Of a stretch of DNA of 49,962 bases, positions 1 to 8,626 are shown piece by piece. Numbering within the stretch: the first letter of the stretch is position 1; the number at the start of each line of letters is the position of its first letter. The position numbers and the translations under genes are program-made. The stretch is from an archaeon (lineage in GTDB: Archaea; Asgardarchaeota; Hermodarchaeia; Hermodarchaeales; Hermodarchaeaceae): positions 1 through 49,962 of the forward strand of contig JABXGS010000066.1 of NCBI GenBank assembly GCA_016550425.1, given 5' to 3'. The notes under the pieces were generated by a model. The model made no database searches. It saw only the letters and a program-made list of their open reading frames with translations, and was not told the DNA's origin.

Positions 1-1
1 A

Positions 2-604
2 GAAGTGGAAGGAAAAAAGGGTAAGAATGCCCTTCGCCACTTCTATCGCCAAAAAAGTGAAACCAAAGATGCTGTAAGTGAAGCGGATGTTACAGAGAAC
101 AATGTCATAGTGTGTGCATCAGGAAACTTGGCCCAAATCTACTTCAAAACGCAGAAAGAACAACTAAGCTTGCAGGACTTTGAACAGCAATTCCCAGGCT
201 TCATCTCGAAACTCGTGGCTCATGAAGGTGTAGGTTTTGCCCTCATCAGAGATGCCAATCGTGGACCGATTGTTCTTGGCAAAGATGGAGTCGTTGAGCT
301 GCGAACTGGCAAAGTTGAAGGGACGAACCCACTCACCCCCTACGACAAGCCAAAGGTTCGAATTAAGCAACTATTGCGCCTTGCCGAGTTTCCAAGCGCG
401 GGAGATATCACTTTAATCAGCCCAGTATATCCAGATGGCTCCGTCGCTGCCTACGAAGAATTAATCGGAAACCATGGTGGTGTTGGCGGATATCAAACTC
501 ATGCCATCCTCTTACATCCAACAGAGATCAAAGTAGACAGCGAAAAGATTACCAATTCGGAAGAAATCTATCATATTCTGAATCAAGGACGCTCAAAAAA
601 CTAA
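2..604 (+). CDS. C-terminal part of alkaline phosphatase-superfamily protein (5' partial)
   Basis: The reading frame is open to the left edge, so the N-terminus and the metal-binding catalytic core lie outside the window. The visible part resembles the C-terminal region of alkaline-phosphatase/type I phosphodiesterase-like proteins: a GNLAQIYF stretch, then a GFALIRDANRGPIVLGKDG segment (about residues 77-95 from the GTG at 5), and finally SPVYPDGSVAAYEELIGNHGG with QTHAILLHP at the end. Family knowledge suggests hydrolysis of phosphate mono- or diesters; no catalytic residue can be checked here. The gene is followed after 93 bases by an NAD-kinase-like gene on the same strand, so the two may be co-transcribed. 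The family call rests on recalled similarity of the C-terminal motif only. Confidence 0.6.
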   Translation, partial: EVEGKKGKNALRHFYRQKSETKDAVSEADVTENNVIVCASGNLAQIYFKTQKEQLSLQDFEQQFPGFISKLVAHEGVGFALIRDANRGPIVLGKDGVVELRTGKVEGTNPLTPYDKPKVRIKQLLRLAEFPSAGDITLISPVYPDGSVAAYEELIGNHGGVGGYQTHAILLHPTEIKVDSEKITNSEEIYHILNQGRSKN

Positions 605-697
605 AACGCGAATCGTTGAAGTTAGTGGAAGATTCTCATCTGATGGAGAGGAAAAGTTATTTCATCTTATGTGGGCTTGTGAGTGGAAGGATGCTAA

Positions 698-1852
698 TTG
701 ACACCATCAACGACCAATCCCCGACGTATTGGATTTTTAGTAAACCCCATAGCGGGAATGGGCGGACGTGTGGGATTGAAAGGGACAGATGGAGTTGCGG
801 AGAAGGCGCGACAGCTGGGTGCACAACCAGTTGCCCCAGATCGTGCAAAACAATTCTTGAAGGCACTTTTACGATGGAAAGATACTGGTGAAAGCGTAGA
901 CTGGGTCACCTGTCCTGAACCCATGGGCGCCCGAATCTTGCTGGAAATCGGGATTCAGCCTGAAGTCGTGCCTATGGAATTAGATGAAGGCACGAAGGAT
1001 ACCGATACAAAGAAGGCAGTAGCTCTTTTCCGTGAACGAGAAGTGGAACTCCTAGTGTTCGTAGGAGGCGATGGCACAGCCCGGGATATCCACGATGCCC
1101 TAGGGGAAGATGCAGAGATGTTAGTGCTAGGCGTCCCTGCGGGTGTGAAGATGTATAGTGGTATCTTTGCCTATTCGCCTGAAGCTGCAGCTGGGGTTGT
1201 GATTGATTGGTTGAAAGGAGAAACCGCTATCGAACCATTTGAGATCATGGATGCGGATGAAAAGGCAATTCGTTCCGACGAGTTCGCGGTAAAACTATAT
1301 GGTTTTCTTCAGGGACCACTGGTTCCCGCGCGAATGCAAGGCTCTAAGATGACCTCACCGACCACAATAGATGAGCAAGAAAATCAAGAAGCGGTCGCCC
1401 GTACCCTGATTGAAGACATGGTAGAGAGAGATACCTATATTCTGGGTCCAGGTTCGACGGTGAGAGCCGTGGCCAACGCATTAGGTGTCAAAAAAACCCT
1501 ACTCGGTGTCGATGTCTACCAGAAAGGAAAAATTCACTTAGATGTCAACGAAAAACAAATACTTGCCTTGGTCCCCGATTTCTTGCATACCTGGATTATT
1601 GTGTCACCCATTGGAAACCAAGGAATGCTATTTGGTCGCGGAAACCAACAAATAAGCCCCAATATCATTCGGCGGATTCCACCGGAACAAATCCTGGTGA
1701 TTGCCACCCATAGCAAAATTGGAAATCTTGCCGATCAAGGGCTCCATGTAGACACGGGTGATTCAGAAGTTGATAAAATGCTTAGTGGATTTATCCGAGT
1801 TCTGGTTGACTACCGAACATGGCGTATGGTAAATGTGACCCGCAACGAGTAA
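698..1852 (+). CDS. ATP-NAD kinase-like protein (COG3199-type)
   Basis: A 384-residue protein with the NAD-kinase/diacylglycerol-kinase fold signature: an N-terminal IGFLVNPIAGMGG strand-loop (residues 11-23) and the nucleotide-binding GGDGTARD motif at 123-130. It is longer than classical NAD kinases and resembles the predicted polyphosphate/ATP-dependent NAD kinase group related to AcoX. The role is probably phosphorylation of NAD or a related small molecule in the cytoplasm; the exact substrate is not decided by the sequence. The start is a TTG directly after an in-frame stop, with GGAAGG seven bases upstream, so no longer product is possible. It lies between the phosphatase fragment and a DUF1844-like gene on the same strand. 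Confidence 0.8.
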   Translation: MTPSTTNPRRIGFLVNPIAGMGGRVGLKGTDGVAEKARQLGAQPVAPDRAKQFLKALLRWKDTGESVDWVTCPEPMGARILLEIGIQPEVVPMELDEGTKDTDTKKAVALFREREVELLVFVGGDGTARDIHDALGEDAEMLVLGVPAGVKMYSGIFAYSPEAAAGVVIDWLKGETAIEPFEIMDADEKAIRSDEFAVKLYGFLQGPLVPARMQGSKMTSPTTIDEQENQEAVARTLIEDMVERDTYILGPGSTVRAVANALGVKKTLLGVDVYQKGKIHLDVNEKQILALVPDFLHTWIIVSPIGNQGMLFGRGNQQISPNIIRRIPPEQILVIATHSKIGNLADQGLHVDTGDSEVDKMLSGFIRVLVDYRTWRMVNVTRNE

Positions 1853-1914
1853 AACCCAGCAACATTTTTTAAATCTGAGCTCCTTGACCTGAACAACTGC
1901 AATAGGTGAAAGCA

Positions 1915-2280
1915 ATGGCAAAAGGTAAGAAAAAAGGAAAAGCAAAAACAAAGGAGACCAAACCAGAGCCAGAAATACCAACGGAGACAACAGAACAGGA
2001 AGCCGCTAAACCACAGATAGTTGATATTAGTGCCTTACCCGTATGGCAAATTCTTCCGTTTTTCATCCGCATCCTTGACTCAGTGGCCTGGCAAAAAATG
2101 GGACTGGTTGTGAACCCGATGACCCAAGAAATCGAAAAAGACCTTAATCAAGCTCAGGCAGCGATTGATTCATATGAAGCACTTTTTAATCAACTCGGTG
2201 AGCAGATAGATGCTGATACGAAAGCTGCACTCAAATCCCGTTTAGCTGATTTAAAGCTCAATTTTGCCACTCATTCATAA
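1915..2280 (+). CDS. DUF1844-like small protein with a lysine-rich N-terminus
   Basis: About 121 residues. The first 40 or so are low complexity (Lys/Gly, then Glu/Pro/Thr) and likely disordered. The C-terminal 80 residues match the DUF1844 pattern: a tryptophan-containing helix, KMGLVVNPMTQEIEKDLNQA, then a helical stretch ending in LADLKLNF. DUF1844 proteins are of unknown function and are best known from bacteria. I chose the ATG at 1915 because AGGTGA lies five bases upstream and would overlap the alternative GTG at 1906. It sits 62 bases after the NAD-kinase-like gene and 105 bases before egsA, all on one strand. No catalytic residues can be proposed. Confidence 0.65.
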   Translation: MAKGKKKGKAKTKETKPEPEIPTETTEQEAAKPQIVDISALPVWQILPFFIRILDSVAWQKMGLVVNPMTQEIEKDLNQAQAAIDSYEALFNQLGEQIDADTKAALKSRLADLKLNFATHS

Positions 2281-2385
2281 CCAAATAAATGAGATACTTT
2301 AGAAATTAGGTCATTTTGATAAAAGAACGGTTTAATAGGAATTATATAGATAGCTATTCTATTCGCAGTAAAAAGGGTGAAAATA

Positions 2386-3450
2386 ATGACCGAGAAAGGA
2401 AATGCCCATCGAATGCAGCTCCCTGGCGAGGTCCTTATAGGTTCTGGTGTCATTCACCAATTAGGTGAGGTAATACAGCATGTTGTCTCCACACGTCGTG
2501 CCATTCTCATCACCGATAAGGATGTAATGAAAATTGCTGGTGATGATGCCATTGCATCTCTTGAAAAAGCAAAAATTAAGACAGAAGTCACAATTATCCA
2601 GAAGGCCTCTGACATAGAAGTGGAAAAATCCTGTGAAGTTATAAAAAGGCACAAATCAGGAATTGTGATTGCTTTGGGGGGAGGCTCAGTTATTGATACA
2701 GGGAAATTATGTTCAACTGAGGAAAACCAACCCTTTGTTAGCGTTCCTACTTCAGCCGCTCATGATGGGATTGCCAGTCCGCGAGCTTCCATAAAAAAGG
2801 GAGAAACCTCGGTCTCCGTTGAAGGACAAGCCCCGATTGCCATTGTTGCTGATACTCACATAATTGCTAATGCCCCTTATCGCTTCACTGCAGCAGGATG
2901 TGGTGATCTCATTTCAAAAATTACGGCAGTGCGAGATTGGAGACTTGCCCACACCCTTGGCTATGAATATTACGGAGAATACTCAGCCTCCCTTTCTTTA
3001 ATGGGAGCTCGTGTAATCATGGAAAATGCTGCAACCATCAAACCCAACGACGAACATAGTATTCGACTTGTCATCGAAGCATTGATCGCTAGCGGAATTG
3101 CTATGGGTATTGCAGGATCCAGCCGACCTGCAAGTGGTGCCGAACACAAATTCAGCCATGCTCTAGATCGAATTGCACCCAAACCTGCACTCCATGGTGA
3201 ACAATGTGGTGTTGGGGCTATTATGATGGGATACCTTCATGCAATCGATTGGGAAGAAATCCGAGATGCTTTAGCCACTATTGGTGCCCCAACAACCGCT
3301 GCTGACCTGGAGGTGACACCGGAGCACATTATTGAAGCCTTAAACATTGCCCATACCATTAATCCAAAACGCTACACTATTCTGGGAGAACGGGGGCTCA
3401 CAGAGAAAGCAGCAGAACGGCTCGCCCAAAACACAGGGGTCATTCCCTAA
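2386..3450 (+). CDS. egsA: sn-glycerol-1-phosphate dehydrogenase
   Basis: This enzyme reduces dihydroxyacetone phosphate to sn-glycerol-1-phosphate with NAD(P)H, the stereochemistry-setting step of archaeal ether lipid synthesis. The 354-residue protein has the dinucleotide-binding GGGSVIDTGK (98-107), the family signature PTSAAHDGIASPRAS (121-135), and the expected zinc ligands Asp174 (GCGD), His254 (GAEHKFSH) and His270 (LHGEQCG). The length matches the family. ATG 2386 is preferred over GTG 2377 because GGGTGA (2375-2380) is correctly placed as its ribosome binding site. An AT-rich TATA-like stretch (ATTATATA near 2341) lies just upstream. Its presence is the clearest single marker that the organism is archaeal. 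Confidence 0.95.
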   Translation: MTEKGNAHRMQLPGEVLIGSGVIHQLGEVIQHVVSTRRAILITDKDVMKIAGDDAIASLEKAKIKTEVTIIQKASDIEVEKSCEVIKRHKSGIVIALGGGSVIDTGKLCSTEENQPFVSVPTSAAHDGIASPRASIKKGETSVSVEGQAPIAIVADTHIIANAPYRFTAAGCGDLISKITAVRDWRLAHTLGYEYYGEYSASLSLMGARVIMENAATIKPNDEHSIRLVIEALIASGIAMGIAGSSRPASGAEHKFSHALDRIAPKPALHGEQCGVGAIMMGYLHAIDWEEIRDALATIGAPTTAADLEVTPEHIIEALNIAHTINPKRYTILGERGLTEKAAERLAQNTGVIP

Positions 3451-3552
3451 ACATAACCGAGTTGACTAGACCTGTGGCATTTGGATACGACAAACTTTTG
3501 TACTCGCATTGCCATCAGCGTAGACCAGAGCTCTCACGGGGATTCGAGTAAA

Positions 3553-5157
3553 ATGTTCAAAACCAGTTCAGAATATTTCCCAAAAGAAAGCAAAGTCCTT
3601 AAGGACATGCCATGGGTAGGACGTGTCTCGTTTGCAGATATAAAAGAGAAGGTCAAAGAAATCGGTACTCGTCCCATCATGTGTAGCAATTGCGGAGGCG
3701 CACTTACAAACCCAGATATCATCCAAATCTCAACGACTAAAGGAAAGATATTCCAATGTGAATTCTGTGGCACCGTTAATGTTATCCCTGAAGAACTAAT
3801 GCCTGGGACTGATCTGTCTGAATTCATACTTGGTCAACTAGCTCATGCAAAACCCATCACCGAAGACACCCTTCTAGCCATTATCGATATTTCAGGCTCA
3901 ATGGGGGGTGGCAAACTAGCAGCAGTAAAAGAATCCCTCATTCGAACAGTGACTGATCTAAGTGTTAATGCCCCTGAAACTGCTTTCGGTCTGCTTGCCT
4001 TCCACAGCGATGTGTATTGTTACGATGAAAATATGAAGATCATCTTCACGCTCTCTGGAGATATGCGATATAGCGTAGATGAAATCACCAAATCCGTTGA
4101 AAAAGAACTCAAGCACGTTGAACTCAGAACCTTGAAGAAGACCAAGAAAAAGTGGGTTTCTAACATTCAGAAACTTCGCGATATTGACATGACCGCACTT
4201 GGCCCGGCGATGGTTGCTGGCTACGTCATTATGAAAGATCGAGGTGGACGTATTATTCTCCTCACCGATGGACTAGCTAACGAAGGCGTGGGCGCTCTTG
4301 AAGGATCTTCAACGACAGGAGCGCAGCTCTATGAAGACTTGGCTATCAAAGCCGCGAACGCAGGCATCATCATCGATGTTGTAGGAATTAAAGACCCCTC
4401 CGCCTTCATGGCTCTAGAAGCCTTAGCTGTAATGCCCATGCAAACCGGCGGTACCATGTACTATGCTCAGGCTTCTGAAATCGCCGACGCCATGAGTTCC
4501 TCATCCAGTGGGAAGATTGTGGCACGCAGTGTGAAAATGCGAGTGATTGCCCCCGACGATGTGGAACTCGCTGAAGTGAGTGGATTGGGTGGTGCCAAGG
4601 CGGATTCCCTAAGGAAAGGGATTCGAATTGGCTCTGTCACTGAAGATCGAGAAGTCTATGTTCGTCTCAGTCCTTCAAGAAAGGTGAAAGAGAAAGAAGT
4701 GCCAATCCAAGTGCAGGTCTCCTACATGGATGAGGAAGGCAACCAACGCATGCGTGTCATGACCAAACGCGTGAAAGTGACCGACGATGCTAAGCCCATT
4801 ATCGAAACCCTCGATGCCGAACTTCCCGCCACCTATGCAGTGCAACGGGCTGGCGAAGAACAATATCGCGGTGAAGTTGCGAAAAGCAAGAAGATCCTTG
4901 AAGCCACCCAAAATGCGTACAGAGCTGTTCAGAACCAAGCGCCTGCAGCACTGGCAAAAGCCATCACCAAAGCCGATAAAGTTCTAGACAAAGAAATCGC
5001 AGAAGCTGAACAAGTAGCCGAGCGGCAAAAAGAAGAGATGAGTAAGCGCTCAGTCGTTGGAGTTGCACAAGCTGCACCGATAGCTGATGAAGATGCGGCT
5101 ATGAGTATGCAACGCGCCCGAAAGTCTAGCAAAGAACTATTCGAAGAGAATGAATAA
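3553..5157 (+). CDS. Zinc-ribbon and von Willebrand A domain protein with coiled-coil tail
   Basis: Layout of the 534-residue product: an N-terminal zinc ribbon with CSNC (Cys44/47) and CEFC (Cys69/72); a VWA domain starting near residue 105 with an intact MIDAS start DISGS (112-116); a beta-rich segment around 315-420; and a long Ala/Lys/Glu-rich helical tail (about 430-534), probably coiled coil. VWA domains bind partners through a metal ion and often work with AAA ATPases, but no MoxR-type ATPase is adjacent. A TTG at 3481 would add 24 residues; I prefer ATG 3553, which has GGGGAT about nine bases upstream. No signal peptide or membrane segment is visible, so a cytoplasmic scaffold or regulator is likely. 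Function unknown. Confidence 0.8.
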   Translation: MFKTSSEYFPKESKVLKDMPWVGRVSFADIKEKVKEIGTRPIMCSNCGGALTNPDIIQISTTKGKIFQCEFCGTVNVIPEELMPGTDLSEFILGQLAHAKPITEDTLLAIIDISGSMGGGKLAAVKESLIRTVTDLSVNAPETAFGLLAFHSDVYCYDENMKIIFTLSGDMRYSVDEITKSVEKELKHVELRTLKKTKKKWVSNIQKLRDIDMTALGPAMVAGYVIMKDRGGRIILLTDGLANEGVGALEGSSTTGAQLYEDLAIKAANAGIIIDVVGIKDPSAFMALEALAVMPMQTGGTMYYAQASEIADAMSSSSSGKIVARSVKMRVIAPDDVELAEVSGLGGAKADSLRKGIRIGSVTEDREVYVRLSPSRKVKEKEVPIQVQVSYMDEEGNQRMRVMTKRVKVTDDAKPIIETLDAELPATYAVQRAGEEQYRGEVAKSKKILEATQNAYRAVQNQAPAALAKAITKADKVLDKEIAEAEQVAERQKEEMSKRSVVGVAQAAPIADEDAAMSMQRARKSSKELFEENE

Positions 5158-5343
5158 ACAGAACCAGATTATTGTCCTTAATTCGACTTGAAACCACTTC
5201 AGCTAGACGAGAGGTAGAATTAGAGCTAGCCTATCTTTTATGAGGACTTCGTCGTAGCTTGAAATTGGTCTATGTAGTATAGCAATTCGCTAGGATTTGC
5301 TTTAGATAGGTCGAAAACTTCTTTAATTAGATTCCGAACGCGA

Positions 5344-6429
5344 ATGTCTAAAGAAAATATAGAGTTTATTGTGACTAGTGGCTATCAAGTTGATAAAGGA
5401 AGTATTTCCCCCATGATTTCACCCATCGTTTGGATTGTGCTCCTCTTTATTCTGGTGTTTATTGTAGCAATCGCAATCGGGGCAAATGACGAAACAATGG
5501 CAAGTGTGGTAGGCGGAAAGGTTCTCAAATTAAATACAGCGATTTTTATCGGAATGTGCCTCCAAATCATCGGTGCACAATTACTTGGTGCCGGAGTATC
5601 GGAGACTATTGGACAAGACATGGTCTTGACGCCCCTGTCTTTTGATATCGTGTTAATCCTTGCTATTGCGATGACAATCTGGTTATTAGTTGCTTCACTT
5701 CGTGGCTATCCGATTTCAACAACCCACTCCATTGTTGGTTGCGTACTGGGTATAGGGTTACTCATTGAGCTCTTCACTAGCGGCCCGTTAATCAATTGGG
5801 CCACTATGTCCGAAATTGTAATAGGGTGGATTCTTAGTCCGATTTTTGGATTGCTTATCGCTTTTCTGATTCAAATGGTAGTTAAAAAAGCCATACTGCC
5901 GAGAGCAAAGAGCCTTGATACTATTGAACGATTAGAGAAGATTTTTGGCTGGTTCTTACTCGCTATGGTCGTAATCACTGCTTTGAGCCGAGGAGGAAAC
6001 GATGTCTCCAAAGCCGTCGGCATTCTTACCATGATTTTTCCAGACCAAACGTTTTGGTCATGGTTTCTCCTTCTTGGAGGCTGCGGCATGGCCATCGGAT
6101 TGTTCCTGATTGGTCGACGAGTTGTTGCCACAGTTGGGATGGAAGTAACCGAACTCCGCCCCAGCACAAGTTTTTCAGCAGAAGCAGCAGTAGCAACTGT
6201 GCTTCTCGTTGGAACCATTTGGGGAATTCCACTTTCAGGAACCCATGTTCTTGTAGCAGCCGTAGTTGGTGTTGGGATAGCCAATCGCAACCCGGTGAGA
6301 GGCCAAGGATTAAACAAAATCATAATCGCTTCATTTCTCACCGTTCCGCTCTCTGCACTATTAGCTATCGGATTGTTTTGGCTTTATATCGCGATTAGAC
6401 CATTCTTCCTCGTCTTTGGAGCTATTTAG
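5344..6429 (+). CDS. pit: PiT-family inorganic phosphate transporter
   Basis: A 361-residue multipass membrane protein (about ten hydrophobic segments) with the duplicated PiT signature: GANDETMASVVGGK near residue 46 in the first half and SRGGNDVSKAVG in the second, plus GYPISTTHS and GIPLSGTHV, which are the paired ST/SGTH loops of the family. It should symport phosphate with H+ or Na+ across the cytoplasmic membrane. The first motif carries GANDE instead of the more common GANDVA. It is followed after 79 bases by a DUF47/PhoU-like gene, the usual partner of PiT transporters in prokaryotes. The upstream 187 bases hold no gene. Confidence 0.93.
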   Translation: MSKENIEFIVTSGYQVDKGSISPMISPIVWIVLLFILVFIVAIAIGANDETMASVVGGKVLKLNTAIFIGMCLQIIGAQLLGAGVSETIGQDMVLTPLSFDIVLILAIAMTIWLLVASLRGYPISTTHSIVGCVLGIGLLIELFTSGPLINWATMSEIVIGWILSPIFGLLIAFLIQMVVKKAILPRAKSLDTIERLEKIFGWFLLAMVVITALSRGGNDVSKAVGILTMIFPDQTFWSWFLLLGGCGMAIGLFLIGRRVVATVGMEVTELRPSTSFSAEAAVATVLLVGTIWGIPLSGTHVLVAAVVGVGIANRNPVRGQGLNKIIIASFLTVPLSALLAIGLFWLYIAIRPFFLVFGAI

Positions 6430-6508
6430 CTAAGTTGCGTTTCGTAAGACAATTAATTATTACAAGCAAAGCATTTTAGGTTAGAGCCGCTAATCACTCT
6501 GTGGTCAG

Positions 6509-7171
6509 GTGTCTAGCTTGTGGAGAAAGAAAGAGGAAAAAGCCATTAGCCAGTTCATCACCGAACACACCCAGATTGTTTTAGATACAGTTACAGCACT
6601 GAGTCAGTATCTCGAAGTCATTTTGAAGAAAAAACCGAAAAACCGACTCATTGATGAAGAAAATGAGCTCGCAGACCGTGTGATAGAGCTAGAATCCGCT
6701 GCTGATCGTTCGGAAGAGCGAATTGATGAAAAACTTCGAGGGACTGCGCTTCCAGTGACAAGTAGCGAACGATACTCACTTGTTGAAAAAATGGATAGTA
6801 TTGCAGATCGCAGCGAAATTGTCGTTCGAAAACTTCGTCTTATTGTTGAACCGATAGAACTGGAAATCAAGGAAAAGCTCTGTAAGATGGGTCGCTATTG
6901 TCTTGAAGCAACTGAAGCTGTCTTTAAGAGCATTCAGTTCTTGGGTTCAGATTTTGATGCAGCCCTCGAAGAAGCACAAAAGGTGCGACCAATTCGAAAT
7001 AAAAACCGAGAAGCCGAATTTGAAACGCTTAAGCTTCTCATGGAGTTCAAGATGAAAGCTTCGAGCTTTGTAGTACTGCATGATGTCGTGAAGCTTCTGG
7101 GACGAATCGGTGATCTCACCAATGAAATTGCGCATGCCATAATTTCGTTAATCATCAAATATCGATCGTGA
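6509..7171 (+). CDS. DUF47 / PhoU-like phosphate transport regulator
   Basis: A 220-residue all-helical protein rich in Glu, Arg and Lys, typical of the DUF47 (TIGR00153-like) family that resembles PhoU. Characteristic elements are an N-terminal helix ending in a cluster of Glu/Asp, the ELESAADRSEERI stretch in the middle, MDSIADRSEIVVRKLR, and a C-terminal helix with DLTNEIAHAI. Known family members sit next to PiT genes and are thought to modulate the transporter. Here it follows the PiT gene on the same strand, which supports an operon. The start is a GTG at 6509; a TTG three codons downstream is an alternative. Confidence 0.88.
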   Translation: MSSLWRKKEEKAISQFITEHTQIVLDTVTALSQYLEVILKKKPKNRLIDEENELADRVIELESAADRSEERIDEKLRGTALPVTSSERYSLVEKMDSIADRSEIVVRKLRLIVEPIELEIKEKLCKMGRYCLEATEAVFKSIQFLGSDFDAALEEAQKVRPIRNKNREAEFETLKLLMEFKMKASSFVVLHDVVKLLGRIGDLTNEIAHAIISLIIKYRS

Positions 7172-7188
7172 TCTTTTAACTTCGCTAT

Positions 7189-8364
7189 TTAGAAATTCTT
7201 CAGAATTGGTTCGTACTCTTTAAACAAGTATCGAGAAATCACATATCGTTGGATTTGGCTGGTGCCCTCATAGATTTGATAGAGCTTAGCATCACGGAAT
7301 AGTTTCTGGATTGGATATTGTTCCAAGTATCCTTTACCACCGTAGATTTGGAGAGCATCAGTAACGATCTTCATGGCATCCTCAGCACCAATGAGTTTCG
7401 CGCAGCTGGAGGCTACATTTGTGATATTGCCATCAGTTTTTTGATCAACCATCCATGCCGCCTTCCAAGTGAGAAGACGAATGGCTTCAATGCGTGCATA
7501 CATATCTGCCACCATATCCTGGATGGCCTGGAAACTACTAATCTTCTTTTCGAACGCCTCACGTTGTTTAGCGTAATTAATAGCATATTCCATCGCAGAA
7601 CGGGCAAGCCCGGTAGCCATTGCCCCAATCGCGGGACGGGTTTTCACAAAAGTCATCATTGCCAAGAGAAAGCCCATGCCTTCACTACCTAAAAGATTCC
7701 CCGCGGGAACCTTCGCATCCCGCAGAATCACAGCAGCTGTATCTGAAGCCCGATGACCCAGCTTCTTCAAGGGTTTCCCAGTGGAAAGTCCCTTCGTATC
7801 AGCAGGCACAATAAACGCGGATAACCCCTGATGACGTTGTGTTCCCTTTTGCCGAGCAAAAATGACAAAAAGATCCGCTTGATTACCGTTGGTAATCCAG
7901 AATTTATTACCGTTAAGAAGGAAGATATCGCCTTTGCGTTCGTAGCTAGTTTGAATCCCAGCTACATCAGAGCCCATTCCCGGTTCACTCGTGGCAAATG
8001 AAGCGAACCGAAGCTCCTTCGTAAATGGAGGGAGCCATTCCTTTTTTTGTGCTTCATTTCCACCCAGGACGATGGGCGTCAATCCGAGATCGTTCACATA
8101 AATTGATGTCGTCATTCCAGCACAAGCAGCTGCAAATTCCTCAACGACCAAGACCGAGTCAAAGGATCCATAACCAGCGCCACCATATTCCGTGGGGATG
8201 CCGAGATTCATGAACCCTGCGCTATGAGCCTTTGCGATAACCTCGCGTGGAAACTCTCCCGTTTGATCATATTGCAAAGCGACTGGAAGAACTTCCTTCA
8301 AAGCAAACTCACGAGCCTTGGTTTGCAATGCTATTTGATCGTCGCTAGGTTGAAAATCAATCAT
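7189..8364 (-). CDS. Acyl-CoA dehydrogenase
   Basis: A 391-residue FAD enzyme that introduces the alpha-beta double bond in acyl-CoA (fatty acid or branched-chain amino acid degradation). It begins with the family-typical IDFQPSDDQIALQTKAREFA, carries the FAD/substrate segment SFATSEPGMGSDVAG and the FWITNG stretch, and has the C-terminal YEGTSQIQR in which Glu366 is the expected catalytic base. A longer frame exists to 8499, but the ATG at 8364 has GAGGTG about eight bases upstream and gives the normal family length. No electron-transfer flavoprotein genes lie beside it. A perfect inverted repeat 130 bases upstream may control it. It converges with the DUF47 gene, ending 17 bases away. Confidence 0.93.
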   Translation of the reverse strand: MIDFQPSDDQIALQTKAREFALKEVLPVALQYDQTGEFPREVIAKAHSAGFMNLGIPTEYGGAGYGSFDSVLVVEEFAAACAGMTTSIYVNDLGLTPIVLGGNEAQKKEWLPPFTKELRFASFATSEPGMGSDVAGIQTSYERKGDIFLLNGNKFWITNGNQADLFVIFARQKGTQRHQGLSAFIVPADTKGLSTGKPLKKLGHRASDTAAVILRDAKVPAGNLLGSEGMGFLLAMMTFVKTRPAIGAMATGLARSAMEYAINYAKQREAFEKKISSFQAIQDMVADMYARIEAIRLLTWKAAWMVDQKTDGNITNVASSCAKLIGAEDAMKIVTDALQIYGGKGYLEQYPIQKLFRDAKLYQIYEGTSQIQRYVISRYLFKEYEPILKNF

Positions 8365-8492
8365 TTTTAGTTGCACCTCACGCTCTCCAAGGAGATTGTA
8401 GTATTTGAGTGGAACTGTCTTGCCAGTTAACAAGATTTGTTCAGTGAGTGCCCACTGATTTGAGCAGTTTTTCACAGATAGCATTAGTGGAC

Positions 8493-8511
8493 TGACCACA
8501 CCTAGTGGTCA
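8493..8511. promoter_or_regulatory. Perfect inverted repeat, candidate operator
   Basis: TGACCAC, a five-base spacer ACCTA, and GTGGTCA form a perfect 7-bp inverted repeat in the 262-base space between the divergent acyl-CoA dehydrogenase and OPT transporter genes. The size and symmetry suit a dimeric helix-turn-helix regulator. It lies about 130 bases from either start, so it could serve one or both. No regulator gene is adjacent. That it binds a protein is inference. Confidence 0.45.
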
Positions 8512-8626
8512 TGGTGATGAAATATGCGATTTTATTGCATCTTCAAAAGCAATATGTACTACAAGACACGCAAAGTGCGAAATCACAAACCACGGAACTA
8601 CTGATTAAATACTTGAGGCGCTACAT

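Noticed and set aside
5871..6341. A 156-codon minus-strand frame inside the phosphate transporter gene
   Set aside because: It is fully covered by the well-supported transporter and has no independent start signal or family pattern.
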